Shown here: one piece after another, positions 34,441 to 43,325 of the stretch
Layout: each line of letters opens with the position of its first letter
Numbering within the stretch: position 1 is the first letter of the stretch
Notes under the pieces: generated by a model
Seen by the model: only the letters and a program-made list of their open reading frames with translations
What the model was told of the DNA's origin: nothing
Databases searched by the model: none
From: Nonomuraea rhodomycinica
Lineage (GTDB): Bacteria; Actinomycetota; Actinomycetes; Streptosporangiales; Streptosporangiaceae
NCBI RefSeq assembly: GCF_013363995.1
Contig: NZ_JABWGO010000011.1
Coordinates: 62,001 to 126,000, forward strand
Reading direction: 5' to 3'
DNA length: 64,000 nucleotides
Made by a program: the position numbers and the translations under genes

Positions 34441-35058
34441 TCAGGCGCCGGGCGGCAGCACGTCGAGTCCCAGGGCGCCGAAGTAGCCCCGGGTGGCGAA
34501 GCGGACGACCGCCTCGGCCATCTGGCGCGCGGACAGGGGACGGTCGTGCTCCAGCCACCAGGTGATCGCGCCGAGGGTCAGGTTGGCCGCGAACACCAGC
34601 TCCAGCTCTCCCGCAGGCATGCCCCCGCCGGCCTGCGGGGCGATGTCGCCGTGGACGTTGCGGAGCCGGTCCCTGGCCAGGTCCACGCAGCGCTCCCGCA
34701 ACCGCGCCGCGAACCACGGGTCCCCGCGCCGGCCCAGCAGCGCCGCGTACAGCCGGTGATGCCGATCCACATGGTCGAACAGCAGCTCCCAGCCGACGAT
34801 CCGGTCCTGCACCGATATGCGGCCGGCAGGGCTCAGCTCGGCGGGCAGCTCGGAGATGACCTCCTGGAAGATCTCCTCGACCAGCGCGTACTTGTCCTGG
34901 TAATAGCGGTAGAACGTCGCCCGGTTGATGAGCGCGCGCTTGGCGACGGAGCCCACGGTGACGTCGCCGAAACCCCTCTCCTCCACCAGCTCGATGAGGG
35001 CGTCGCGGATGAGCCTGCGCGTGCGCGCCCCCTGGAGCCCGCCGTCCCGATGCGACAT
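34441..35058 (-). CDS. TetR family transcriptional regulator
   Basis: A 205-residue TetR protein. The N-terminal HTH (ALIELVEERGFGDVTVGSVAKRALINRATFYRYYQDKYAL) matches the family, and the C-terminal domain is helical. It is divergent from the alpha/beta hydrolase gene 113 bp away, the likely target. A CTGGCGCCAG palindrome lies between them. Confidence 0.92.
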   Translation of the reverse strand: MSHRDGGLQGARTRRLIRDALIELVEERGFGDVTVGSVAKRALINRATFYRYYQDKYALVEEIFQEVISELPAELSPAGRISVQDRIVGWELLFDHVDRHHRLYAALLGRRGDPWFAARLRERCVDLARDRLRNVHGDIAPQAGGGMPAGELELVFAANLTLGAITWWLEHDRPLSARQMAEAVVRFATRGYFGALGLDVLPPGA

Positions 35059-35132
35059 TCACCCTCCCGTGTCGCCCCCCGCGGCATCCGCGCACACCTG
35101 CTGCTGGTGGGCATGCGACCGGCGGCCGGAAG

Positions 35133-35142
35133 CTGGCGCCAG
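35133..35142. promoter_or_regulatory. Candidate TetR operator
   Basis: CTGGCGCCAG is a 10-bp perfect palindrome in the divergent TetR/hydrolase region, 30 bp before the hydrolase ATG. In DNA this GC-rich it could be chance. Confidence 0.35.
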
Positions 35143-35171
35143 TGACGACCGATCGACTCGGGAGAGAACCC

Positions 35172-36461
35172 ATGGCCGCCGACACCATTATGACGATCAA
35201 CCGGCTCGGATTCGCCGACAGCGAGCTGCTGGACTTCGCCTACCTGCGCACCCTCGCCTACGCCGACTTCGGGGCCGCCTCCGCCGGCGAGGTCGTGCAC
35301 GTCGCGCGGAAGATCGCCCGGAACGGAGGAGGGCGTGACGCCTTCGTCCGGGCCTGGAGCGAGCAGGGCCGGATCGCGGCTCGCATGGCGGACGACGCGG
35401 TGGCCGCCGGCCGCTCGCGCACCGCGCGCACGTTCCTGCACCGCGCCTACAACTACCTGCGCGCCGCCGAGTTCTTCTTCGATCGCCACCAGGACGAGGC
35501 GTTCACGGCCCTCTACGACGAAGGCGTCTCCCACTTCGACCGCGCGCTGCCGCTGCTCGACACGCCCGCCGAACGCATCGCCATCCCCTACCAGGACGGC
35601 GTCGACCTCCCCGGCTACTTCTTCGCCCCCGACGACTCGGGCGCCCCGCGCCCCACCGTCGTCATCTCCGGCGGCGGCGACGGCCATGGCGAAGAGCTGT
35701 ACTTCCTGGCCGGCGTCCCGCACGCGCTGGAGCGTGGGCTCAACGTCGTGCTGTTCCACGGCCCGGGCCAGCGCGGCCTGCTTCATCACCACCCCGGCCA
35801 GGTCTTCCGGGCCGACTCCGAGGTGCCGTTCGCAGCCGTGCTGGACTATGTGACCGCCCGGCCCGACGTGCGAGCCGACGGGGTGGCACTGTACGGGCTG
35901 AGCTTCGGCGGCTACCTCGCCCCCCGCGCCGCGGCCCACGACCGGCGGGTCGCCGCCCTGGTGGCCAACGCGCCGATCGTCGACTTCCACTCCCTCATCT
36001 TCGACGCGCTCACCACGGCCCTGCCCGCCCCTCCGCCCGCCGACGCCCCCGCCGAGTTCTGGAACGGCCTCTACCAGCAGGTCGGCAGCGCCGACTGGGC
36101 CCTGCACGCCACCATGGACAACTACATGCTCTGGACCACCGGGGCGCAGACCTTCGCCGACTTCCACCGGCTCGCCCGGTCCTTCACCCTCGACGGGCTC
36201 GTGTCCAAGATCACCTGCCCCACGCTGACCCTGTCCGCGGACGGCGAGAACGCCGTCGCCCGCCGCCAGGCCCGCCGCTTCCACGAGCGACTCGTCGTCC
36301 CGGCCAAGGCGTTCCACCGCCTGGCGACCGAACACGGTGCCGACGGCCACTGCGGGCTCGGCAACATCGCCCTGACGTCCTCGCTGGTCTACGACTGGCT
36401 CACCGGCGTCCTGACCGGCGGCCTTCCCGGGGAGCCGGGCGGGGGTCGCGGGCGTCGGTGA
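35172..36461 (+). CDS. Alpha/beta hydrolase with N-terminal helical lid domain
   Basis: A 429-residue enzyme. About 130 helical N-terminal residues precede an alpha/beta hydrolase core with the nucleophile elbow GLSFGG (YGLSFGGYLAP), HGPGQRG and the closing segment HGADGHCGLG, which holds the likely catalytic His. The architecture resembles FrsA/DUF1100 and 2,6-dihydropseudooxynicotine-hydrolase-like enzymes. The substrate is unknown. The ATG at 35172 follows GGAGAG. Confidence 0.85.
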   Translation: MAADTIMTINRLGFADSELLDFAYLRTLAYADFGAASAGEVVHVARKIARNGGGRDAFVRAWSEQGRIAARMADDAVAAGRSRTARTFLHRAYNYLRAAEFFFDRHQDEAFTALYDEGVSHFDRALPLLDTPAERIAIPYQDGVDLPGYFFAPDDSGAPRPTVVISGGGDGHGEELYFLAGVPHALERGLNVVLFHGPGQRGLLHHHPGQVFRADSEVPFAAVLDYVTARPDVRADGVALYGLSFGGYLAPRAAAHDRRVAALVANAPIVDFHSLIFDALTTALPAPPPADAPAEFWNGLYQQVGSADWALHATMDNYMLWTTGAQTFADFHRLARSFTLDGLVSKITCPTLTLSADGENAVARRQARRFHERLVVPAKAFHRLATEHGADGHCGLGNIALTSSLVYDWLTGVLTGGLPGEPGGGRGRR

Positions 36462-36479
36462 ACGAGATGCCGGCAAGCG

Positions 36480-36504
36480 GGAACCTTGGCGGCTGCGGAG
36501 CGTT
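36480..36504 (+). promoter_or_regulatory. ECF-type promoter of the first DUF3592 gene
   Basis: GGAAC and GTT are separated by 17 nt (GGAACCTTGGC, then GAGCGTTCTA). The whole block and the ribosome site are repeated before the paralogous gene at 39342. This matches the general GGAAC/GTT pattern of ECF sigma promoters. Confidence 0.65.
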
Positions 36505-36533
36505 CTAACGATCGAGCCGACCTGAGGAGGCCC

Positions 36534-37070
36534 GTGTTGGACGACCTGGTCAACTACTTCCCGCTGTTGTTCGTGGCGTTCGGTGGACTGATCATCCTGT
36601 TCTCGATCAAGGGGGCCGTGAACGGCAGGCGGTTCGCCCAGCGGGCGCAGCGGGTGCCGGGCGTGGTCAGCGACGTCCAGACCATGTTCACGGGGCAGGG
36701 CGACCACCTGAGGGCGAGGCGGCGGCCGGTCCTGACCTTCACGACCCTGGACGGGCAGGAGATCACCACCGAGGCGCAGACCACCTCCGACCTCGGCGTC
36801 GGCCAGGCCACCGACGTGCTCTACGACCCGGACGACCCGACCAGGGCCGTGCCCGCCGGGAGCACCGGGGGCGGCCTCGGCGGAGTCGTCGTCGGACTCA
36901 TCGCGGTCGTCATCGGCCTGGCGTTCTTCGCCGCCGTGTCGGGCGCCTTCGGCGGCTTCGGCGGCGGCTTCGGCGGGGGCTTCAGCGGCAGCTACGAGAC
37001 CCGGTGCGAATTCACGAACGCCGACGGCTCCGTCGAGCCCACGGAGTGCCCACCCGGGATCGGCGAGTGA
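36534..37070 (+). CDS. DUF3592 membrane protein, copy 1
   Basis: A 178-residue protein. A first membrane helix (YFPLLFVAFGGLIILFSI) precedes the DUF3592 beta domain (RVPGVVSDVQTMF, RPVLTFTTLDGQEITTEA, VLYDPDDPTRAVP). A second helix (GGVVVGLIAVVIGLAFFAAV) leads to a Gly/Phe-rich stretch and a Cys-containing tail (CEFTNADGSVEPTECPPG). Function unknown. It shares about 80 percent of its residues with the copy at 39342 and has the same promoter. It starts at GTG behind GAGGAGG. Confidence 0.85.
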   Translation: MLDDLVNYFPLLFVAFGGLIILFSIKGAVNGRRFAQRAQRVPGVVSDVQTMFTGQGDHLRARRRPVLTFTTLDGQEITTEAQTTSDLGVGQATDVLYDPDDPTRAVPAGSTGGGLGGVVVGLIAVVIGLAFFAAVSGAFGGFGGGFGGGFSGSYETRCEFTNADGSVEPTECPPGIGE

Positions 37071-37093
37071 GCTCGACGGCGGTGACGCGGCGG

Positions 37094-37149
37094 GCGCGGC
37101 GGTGGCTCCGTGAGGGGTCCGGCGCGGCGGCGGCTCCGTGAGCGGTCCG
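37094..37149. repeat. 28-bp tandem duplication
   Basis: Two adjacent 28-bp copies beginning GCGCGGCGG and ending GGTCCG differ at two positions. It lies in the short gap between the converging DUF3592 gene and the ECF41 gene. Confidence 0.8.
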
Positions 37150-37153
37150 GCGC

Positions 37154-38035
37154 CTACCGGCTGATCCGGCGCGGCGCCGCCAGTGCGAGGAGCTTGTCCG
37201 GGTTGCGGATGGCGTAGAACTGGGTGATCCGCCCCTCGACGACCTCGGTCAGGAAGGCGCCCTCCAGCTTGTCGCCGCTGTAGGCGACGAGCGCGGGCGT
37301 GTTGTTGCAGTTGACCCACTCGATCCGGGTGTCCGGGCGGAAGATGTTCAGCACGAGCGCGGCCACCTTCTCCGCGCCCACCACGGGCCGGCGCACCGCG
37401 ATCACCTTGCCGCCGCTGTCGGCGGTCCAGGTGACGTCCGGGGCGAGCAGCGACAGCAGCCCCTCCATGTCGCCGGTGCTCACCGCGGCCATGAACCGCT
37501 CCGTGACCCGCGCGGTCCTGACCGAGCCGGCGGGCTCGAAGCGCTTGCGCCGCGCCCGCACGTGCTCACGGGCGCGGTGCGCCACCTGGCGCACGGTCAC
37601 GACCGACTTGCCCACCGCTTCGGCGATCTCGTCGTGGTCGAAGCCGAACACCTCGCGCAGGACGAACACCGCCCGCTCATCGGGGCTGAGCGTTTCGAGG
37701 ACCACCAGCATCGCCATCGACACCGACTCGGCGAGCACCACGTCCGCCGACGCGTCGTCCTCGTCGAGCAGCAGCGGCTCCGGCAGCCACACGCCGACGT
37801 AGTCCTCGCGGCGGCGCGCGCCGGCCCGCAAGGCGTTGAGCGCCTGGCGGGTCACCAGCCGCGCCAGGTACGACTTGGTGTCGCGGACCGTCGTCAGGTC
37901 CACCGTCGCCCAGCGCAGATAGCTGTCCTGCAGCACGTCGTCGGTCTCGGTGGCCGAGCCGAGCATCTCGTAGGCGATCGTGAACAGCAGCGGCCGCAGC
38001 GCGGTGAACCGCTCGGCATGCTCGTTCGTGCTCAT
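37154..38035 (-). CDS. sigJ: ECF41-type sigma factor (SigJ-like) with SnoaL C-terminal domain
   Basis: A 293-residue sigma factor. Region 2 (FTIAYEMLGSATETDDVLQDSYLRW) and region 4 (FGFDHDEIAEAVGKSVVTVRQVAHRA) are followed by a SnoaL-like domain (RFMAAVSTGDMEGLLSLLAPDV), typical of the ECF41 group, in which it modulates activity in place of a separate anti-sigma. It overlaps the oxidoreductase gene by 4 bases (ATGA). ECF41 factors are usually linked to carboxymuconolactone decarboxylase, oxidoreductase or epimerase genes, and the neighbour fits this. Confidence 0.9.
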   Translation of the reverse strand: MSTNEHAERFTALRPLLFTIAYEMLGSATETDDVLQDSYLRWATVDLTTVRDTKSYLARLVTRQALNALRAGARRREDYVGVWLPEPLLLDEDDASADVVLAESVSMAMLVVLETLSPDERAVFVLREVFGFDHDEIAEAVGKSVVTVRQVAHRAREHVRARRKRFEPAGSVRTARVTERFMAAVSTGDMEGLLSLLAPDVTWTADSGGKVIAVRRPVVGAEKVAALVLNIFRPDTRIEWVNCNNTPALVAYSGDKLEGAFLTEVVEGRITQFYAIRNPDKLLALAAPRRISR

Positions 38036-39201
38036 GGCTGGGCCACCATCCGCCCGGCCCGGGGCCCGGCCTTCTGCCACACGACGGCGCCCGGGGTGCG
38101 GGCCTCCATGCTGATGCCCAGCACCGCCCTGCGGCACAGTTCCTCCTTGAGCTCCGCGGCCTCCGGGCCGTCGATGTAGGTGTCCAAGGGGGTGTCGTCG
38201 GGGAGGGAGTACTGCATCGTGGCGGCGTGCCGGCCCAGGCTGACGCAGGTCGACTTGAACGCCTGGTCGATCACCGCCGGCGCCGTTCCGGCGATGCGGC
38301 TCAGCACGGCGTCGGCGGCCTGCACCCCGAGCGGCATCGCGGCCTGGCAGCTCATCCGCAGCGGCCGGCCCGACGGTGCGGCGGCGTCGCCCGTACCGAC
38401 GACGCGGTCGTCGTCGACGCTGACCAGCGTCTCGTCGGTGAGCAGCCGGCCGAGCGCGTCGACGCTCAGCCCGCTGGCCGCGGCCAGGCCCGGCACGCCG
38501 AAACCGGCCGTCCAGATGGTCAGCGCGCTGCGCCGTGCCGTTCCGTCGGCCAGGACGACCGCGTCCCGCCGGACCTCGGCCACCGCGTTGCCCTCCAGCA
38601 CGGTGACGCCGTGCTCGGACAGCCACGTCGCGACGGACCGGCGGGCGGGCGGGGTGAGCGCCGGAGCCAGGGTTCCGCCGCAGACCAGAGTGATCGCGCG
38701 CCCCTGGTCGGCGAGCTCCGCGGCGGTCTCGACGCCGGTCAGCCCGCCGCCGACCACGGTGATCGCGGCATCGGCCGGCAGCTCGGCCAGCCTGGCGCGC
38801 AGCCGCTGGGCGGACTCGTACTCGGCGACGGAGAAGGCGAACTCGGCCGCGCCCGGCACCGAGGAGGGGACCCCGCCGGTGCTGCCGACCGCGTAGATGA
38901 CGTAGTCGTAGTCGAGCGCGTCGCCCGACGCCAGCTCCACCGTGCGGGAGGCGGTGTCGATGCGGGTGGCGTCGCCGACCACCAGCCGGATGCCGTCGCC
39001 GAGCAGCGTGCCGTAGTCGACCGCGGCGTCGTAGTCGCCGGCCACGAACTGGTGCAGCCGGATCCGCTCCACGAAGTGCGGGCGGGGGTTGACCAGGGTG
39101 ATGTCGACGTCGGTGCGCAGGCGCAGGTGGTTGGCCGCGACCGTTCCGGCGTAGCCGCCGCCGATGACCACGATCCTGTGAGGGGTGCTGTGTGCGTCCA
39201 T
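38032..39201 (-). CDS. NADH dehydrogenase II-like FAD/NAD(P) oxidoreductase
   Basis: A 389-residue two-dinucleotide-fold flavoprotein. It has the FAD motif IVVIGGGYAGTVAANHL, the NAD(P) motif ITVVGGGLTGVETAAEL and the second FAD site VVGTGDAAA. It lacks the membrane C-terminus of true NDH-2 and the CxxC of disulfide reductases. It is the first gene of the ECF41 operon and is probably transcribed from a TGTCAC-type promoter. It starts at ATG 39201. Confidence 0.88.
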   Translation of the reverse strand: MDAHSTPHRIVVIGGGYAGTVAANHLRLRTDVDITLVNPRPHFVERIRLHQFVAGDYDAAVDYGTLLGDGIRLVVGDATRIDTASRTVELASGDALDYDYVIYAVGSTGGVPSSVPGAAEFAFSVAEYESAQRLRARLAELPADAAITVVGGGLTGVETAAELADQGRAITLVCGGTLAPALTPPARRSVATWLSEHGVTVLEGNAVAEVRRDAVVLADGTARRSALTIWTAGFGVPGLAAASGLSVDALGRLLTDETLVSVDDDRVVGTGDAAAPSGRPLRMSCQAAMPLGVQAADAVLSRIAGTAPAVIDQAFKSTCVSLGRHAATMQYSLPDDTPLDTYIDGPEAAELKEELCRRAVLGISMEARTPGAVVWQKAGPRAGRMVAQP

Positions 39202-39209
39202 GCCCTCAA

Positions 39210-39246
39210 GACACCGCCGCCCGCCGCGGAGTGACACGGCGTGACA
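39210..39246 (-). promoter_or_regulatory. ECF41-type promoter before the oxidoreductase/sigma operon
   Basis: On the minus strand TGTCAC occurs twice (39246-39241 and 39236-39231). The proximal copy is followed after 17 nt by TGTC (39213-39210), just before the ATG. ECF41 promoters are known for TGTCACA at -35 and CGTC at -10. The -10 here is off by one base, and the ATG is very close, suggesting a leaderless transcript. Confidence 0.5.
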
Positions 39247-39288
39247 TGGATCACATACTTCACTGGTGAACGAGGCGCTGAGGATCCG

Positions 39289-39313
39289 GGAACCTTGGCA
39301 CGTCCCGAGCGTT
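39289..39313 (+). promoter_or_regulatory. ECF-type promoter of the second DUF3592 gene
   Basis: The same GGAAC, 17-nt spacer and GTT as before the first DUF3592 gene, again embedded in GGGAACCTTGGC and GAGCGTTCTA and followed by CTGAGGAGGCCCGTGTTGG. Confidence 0.65.
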
Positions 39314-39341
39314 CTACCGTTCGAGCCGCCTGAGGAGGCCC

Positions 39342-39881
39342 GTGTTGGAGGACCTGGTCACCTACTTCCCGCTGCTGTTCGTGGCGTTCGGAGTGCTGGT
39401 CATCCTGTTCTCGATCAAGGGGATGGCGAACGGCAGGCGGTTCGCCCGGCGGGCGCACCGGGTGCCGGGCGTGGTCAGCGACGTCCGGACCACGTTCGCG
39501 GGGCAGGGGGAGCACCTGAGGGCCCGACACCGGCCGGTCCTGACCTTCACGACCCTGGACGGGCGGGAGATCAGCACCGAGGCGCGCACCACCTCCGACC
39601 TCGGCGTCGGCAACGCCACCGACGTGCTCTACGACCCGCAGGACCCGACCCGGGCCGTGCCCGCGGGGAGCACCGGGGGCGGCCCGGGCGGGATCGTCGT
39701 CGGGCTCATCGCGGTCGTCATCGGCCTGGCGTTCTTCACCGGTGTGTCGGGCACCCTCGCCGGCGGCGGTGCCGGTGCCGGTGCCGGTGACCGCGGTTCC
39801 GGGACCCGGTGCGAGATGCAGAACCCCGACGGCTCCGTCGAACCCATGGAATGCCCGCCCGGCCTCTTCGACGGCAAGTGA
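39342..39881 (+). CDS. DUF3592 membrane protein, copy 2
   Basis: A 179-residue paralogue of the protein encoded at 36534, with the same two membrane helices, the same beta domain (RPVLTFTTLDGREISTEA) and the same tail (CEMQNPDGSVEPMECPPG). It differs mainly in the spacer after helix 2, which is Gly/Ala-rich here. The two copies flank the ECF41 operon in the same orientation, so they look like a segmental duplication. Function unknown. It starts at GTG 39342. Confidence 0.85.
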   Translation: MLEDLVTYFPLLFVAFGVLVILFSIKGMANGRRFARRAHRVPGVVSDVRTTFAGQGEHLRARHRPVLTFTTLDGREISTEARTTSDLGVGNATDVLYDPQDPTRAVPAGSTGGGPGGIVVGLIAVVIGLAFFTGVSGTLAGGGAGAGAGDRGSGTRCEMQNPDGSVEPMECPPGLFDGK

Positions 39882-39946
39882 TCTCCACCGCGAGCCATCG
39901 CTGATCGTCCATGACCCGTGCGCCCTCGCGGCGGCGGACGTCCCGG

Positions 39947-40918
39947 TCAGGCCGGCGGGGCGGGGGCGGCGCCTGGTCCCCCTCCCGCGTGGCCGAGCAG
40001 GTGCCGGCGGAGGAAGGACAGCTCGACGTCGAGGGCCTGCTCGTGCATCTCCATGAAGGGCGCGTAGTGCCTGCCGGGCATGCGGACCAGCTCCGCGTAC
40101 GGTGCTCGCCGCGCCGCGTCGACGGCGGGTCCAGGGGGCGCGGTCCGGTCCTCGTCGCAGGTGAGGACGAGCAGCGGACTCCGTACGCGGGAGGTGTCAC
40201 GGCCGGGCCGGTAGAACAGGAGGCGCAGCGCGGAGCGCGCCGCCACCATCTGCCGCCACTCCGGGTGCCTGCCGTCAGGGTCGAGCGCGCGCGGCCCGTC
40301 CCCGACGTCGGGGGTGGTGAGCATGGCGACGGTGCCCGGCTCGCCCGCGAGCGGCACCAGCAGGGGCCGGCGGCCGAGGAGGGCGCCGACGGCGTCGGCT
40401 GTGCCCCTGCCGGTGAAGCGCAGCATCGCGAGTGGCTTCTGGTGGCCGGCCGCGCTGAGCACGGCGGCCGGGCCGCCGACGTTCGGCGTCTGGGCGATCA
40501 CCGCCGCGACCCGCGGGCCACGCGCCGCGACGCGGATGACGTGACCGCCGGACATGGAGAAGGCCCAGAGCGCGATCCTGGCGGGATCCACCTCGGGCAG
40601 GGCCGCGGCGAACGCGATCGCGGCCTCCCAGTCGGCCAGCTGCTTCTTGACCGGGAGGACCAGGCGCGGTTGCCCGCCGCTCTTGCCCACCCCGCGATAG
40701 TCGAAGGCGAGAACGCTGAAACCGGCGTCGTGAAATCGCTTCGCGAACAGGTCGGTGGCCGGCTCCTTGGGCACCGCGAAGCCGCCGGCCATGACCACAC
40801 AGGCTCCGTTGGTGCCCGGATAGTGCCAGGCGGCGCACTCGGTGTCGCCGCTGGCGAAGCGGACCTCTTCCCGCTCCCCGGACTCTCGCGCCCCGGCCTG
40901 CGGGTGGGTTGATGTCAT
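39947..40918 (-). CDS. Alpha/beta hydrolase
   Basis: A 323-residue cytoplasmic hydrolase with GACVVMAGGF (oxyanion region), FDYRGVGKSGG, the nucleophile elbow AFSMSGGH and the catalytic His in PGRHYAPFME. It is of the dipeptidyl-peptidase-like/DUF3530 type often paired with TetR regulators. The TetR gene lies 107 bp upstream on the same strand. The substrate is unknown. It starts at ATG 40918. Confidence 0.85.
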   Translation of the reverse strand: MTSTHPQAGARESGEREEVRFASGDTECAAWHYPGTNGACVVMAGGFAVPKEPATDLFAKRFHDAGFSVLAFDYRGVGKSGGQPRLVLPVKKQLADWEAAIAFAAALPEVDPARIALWAFSMSGGHVIRVAARGPRVAAVIAQTPNVGGPAAVLSAAGHQKPLAMLRFTGRGTADAVGALLGRRPLLVPLAGEPGTVAMLTTPDVGDGPRALDPDGRHPEWRQMVAARSALRLLFYRPGRDTSRVRSPLLVLTCDEDRTAPPGPAVDAARRAPYAELVRMPGRHYAPFMEMHEQALDVELSFLRRHLLGHAGGGPGAAPAPPA

Positions 40919-41025
40919 GCGCCAAGTGAACCACCCGGTTCGCATATTGTCCATCAAGCCGTCCACGCTGCGGTGCGCGGCGCGGCGGCGCCGCGGTGAC
41001 GGCATCCCGAAGCGGGCTGCCGATC

Positions 41026-41670
41026 TCAATCGTCCTGACCGGCGGCGGCCTCCTCCCGCTCCAGAGCGCGGACCAGGGCCTCGAACCCCGCGGCGATCCC
41101 CGCGGCGTCCCCGCTGGTCCGCGACTCCACCAGGAAGCCTCGGAGCGCCCCCAGGATCATCTCGGCGACCTCGAGCTTGCGCCGGTCCGACCAGTCCACC
41201 GGACAGAGCGACACCAGCGAGGGAAGGTAAAGCTGAGACGCCTCCCGCCCGAGCCAGCCGAAGCGGCCCGGGTCGTACATCGCCAGGCCGATGGCCTCGT
41301 CGAGCACCCGCAGGCCCGGCTCGTCGCCGCTGAGCATGGACCACATGGCGCGTACGCGATCGGCCAGCGTCCGACCGGCAGGTCCCCCGGTGGCGGCGGC
41401 CATCGCGCTGACGGTACGCCTCTCGCGCAGCTTGAGCACTGCCTGCCTGAGCAGGTCGTCGACCCCGTCGAAGTGGTAGAGCAGCACCTTGTGCGTGGTG
41501 CCGGCCGCCCGCGCGGCCCGCCGGAGCGAGAAGTCCACCAGCCCGTTGACCGCGAGGTCTTCGGTGACCCGATCGAGCAGTTCCCGGCGCCTGGCCTCGC
41601 CGCGCGGTGTCCCCGCCGATCGCCGGTAGCCTGCCCGCTCTGGTGAGCCGTCGTCTGCGGAAGTGTTCAT
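41026..41670 (-). CDS. TetR family transcriptional regulator
   Basis: A 214-residue TetR-like regulator. Its HTH (LAVNGLVDFSLRRAARAAGTTHKVLLYHF) has the AcrR-like pattern with TTHKVLLYHF in the recognition helix. A helical ligand domain follows. It probably controls the hydrolase downstream. ATG 41670 is preferred over an upstream start. Confidence 0.85.
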   Translation of the reverse strand: MNTSADDGSPERAGYRRSAGTPRGEARRRELLDRVTEDLAVNGLVDFSLRRAARAAGTTHKVLLYHFDGVDDLLRQAVLKLRERRTVSAMAAATGGPAGRTLADRVRAMWSMLSGDEPGLRVLDEAIGLAMYDPGRFGWLGREASQLYLPSLVSLCPVDWSDRRKLEVAEMILGALRGFLVESRTSGDAAGIAAGFEALVRALEREEAAAGQDD

Positions 41671-41775
41671 GCCGAAAGCTTCCACGATCACGCGCTCCCG
41701 CGCGGCGGCTGGGTGCCTTGACCCGTGTCCGAATGTGGCCGGTCACGCGCTCGCAGGCTGCCTACGCTGCCTGGC

Positions 41776-42198
41776 ATGACTTCTGAACAGAGCCGCGAGC
41801 TGGTGCAGCAGGCGTGGCGATCATTCTCGACCCGCGACAAGGACCAGATCGCGGCGTTCTTCACCCAGGACGCGGAGTGGCTGGCCCCGCCCGGGAACGC
41901 GACCGCCGTAGCGCTCGGCGGGTCGCACCACATGGTGGGCAGGGACACCATCGTCCACTTCCTCACCGTCGACTTCCGGCGCATGTTCGTCGCCGACGTG
42001 GCACTGGATTTCCGCGGCTTCTACGCCGACGGCGACGTGGTCGTGGTGGAGGAGACCATGCGGGCCACGCTGGCGGGCGGCAACGCCTACCACAACGACT
42101 ACTGCTTCGTCTTCGAACTGCGGGACGGGCTGATCCATCGGGTGCGCGAATACATGGACACCGCCAAGGGGCATCGCATGGTGTTCGGGGACGCGTGA
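41776..42198 (+). CDS. SnoaL-like (NTF2-fold) protein
   Basis: A 140-residue protein with the ketosteroid-isomerase-like pattern VQQAWRSFSTRDKDQIAAFFT, HHMVGRDTIVHFL, VVVVEETMRATLAGG and YCFVFELRDGLIHRVREYMD. Members are isomerases, cyclases or binding proteins, and the role here is unassigned. It is divergent from the TetR gene at 41670. Confidence 0.82.
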   Translation: MTSEQSRELVQQAWRSFSTRDKDQIAAFFTQDAEWLAPPGNATAVALGGSHHMVGRDTIVHFLTVDFRRMFVADVALDFRGFYADGDVVVVEETMRATLAGGNAYHNDYCFVFELRDGLIHRVREYMDTAKGHRMVFGDA

Positions 42199-42329
42199 GG
42201 GTGGGCGGCGGCCGGCCATGAGGAGCCCCTGCTCGTGATGTGACGTGACTCACCTTCGGCTCCTGTCAGGAAACGGCGGCTTGTCCGGTTCAAGGGACGA
42301 ATCCGAACCGGACGGCAAGGGAGCCGACG

Positions 42330-43265
42330 ATGAGAGTGCTGGTGGCAGGAGCGACCGGAGCGATGGGCAAGGAACTCGTGCCCCGTCTGGTCGATGCGGG
42401 ACACGAGGTGTTCGCCATGGTCCGCAGCGAATCGGGCAAGGCCAGGGCAGCACAGCTCGGCGCGGTGCCGGTCGTCGCCGATGCGCTCGACCGCGCCCAG
42501 GTCGAGGCGGCCGTCCGCCAGGCGGCCCCGGAGGTGATCGTTCACCAGCTGACCGCCATCGGGCACATCGACACCCGCCACTTCGAACGCAGCTTCGCCG
42601 CCACCGACCGGCTGCGGATCGAGGGCACCGACAACCTGCTCGCGGCCGCCCGCGCCACAGGAGTACGACGGTTCGTCGCCGCGAGCAACGGCGCGTTCAC
42701 GTACACCCGGACCGGCGGGCCGGTCAAGACCGAGCAGGACCCCCTGGACCGCTCGCCGGTCAGCGACATGGCCTCGATGATCGCCGCGGTCAAGCACCTG
42801 GAGAAGGCCGTGCTGGACGCCGCCGGGATCGAAGGGATCGTGCTGCGCTACGGAGCGTTCTACGGCCCCGGCACCTCCATGGCGCCGGGCTCCGCGCAGC
42901 TCGAGATGATCCGCAAGCGCAAGTTCCCGGTCGTCGGCGACGGCGGCGGGGTGTGGTCGTTCGTCCACATCGCCGACGCCGCCGAGGCCACGGTCGCAGC
43001 GGTGGAGAAGGGCGGCCGCGGTGTCTACAACATCGTCGACGACGACCCCGCCCCGGTCGCCGAATGGCTGCCGGAGTTGGCGGCGATGCTGGGCGCCAAG
43101 AAGCCGATGCGCGTACCGCGGTTCATCGGACGGCTGGCCGCCGGACAGGCCGGCGTCGTGCTCATGACCGAGCTGCGCGGCGCGTCCAACGCCAAGGCCA
43201 AGCGCGAACTCGGCTGGCACCCGGCACACCCCACCTGGCGCCAGGGGCTTCGGGTCGGGACGTGA
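42330..43265 (+). CDS. NAD(P)-dependent epimerase/dehydratase-like protein
   Basis: A 311-residue extended-SDR/atypical SDR protein with VLVAGATGAMGKELVPRL and a central segment RFVAASNGAFTYT in which the classical YxxxK is not evident, then VLRYGAFYGPGT and VHIADAAEATVAAVEKG. Such epimerase-like genes are typical ECF41 targets, but no TGTCACA promoter is clear upstream. It starts at ATG 42330. Confidence 0.82.
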   Translation: MRVLVAGATGAMGKELVPRLVDAGHEVFAMVRSESGKARAAQLGAVPVVADALDRAQVEAAVRQAAPEVIVHQLTAIGHIDTRHFERSFAATDRLRIEGTDNLLAAARATGVRRFVAASNGAFTYTRTGGPVKTEQDPLDRSPVSDMASMIAAVKHLEKAVLDAAGIEGIVLRYGAFYGPGTSMAPGSAQLEMIRKRKFPVVGDGGGVWSFVHIADAAEATVAAVEKGGRGVYNIVDDDPAPVAEWLPELAAMLGAKKPMRVPRFIGRLAAGQAGVVLMTELRGASNAKAKRELGWHPAHPTWRQGLRVGT

Positions 43266-43325
43266 CGTGCCGAGTGCCGTTCTTCCGCCTCGGCGGGTGT
43301 CGTCATGCCGCCCGCCCCGATCGAG

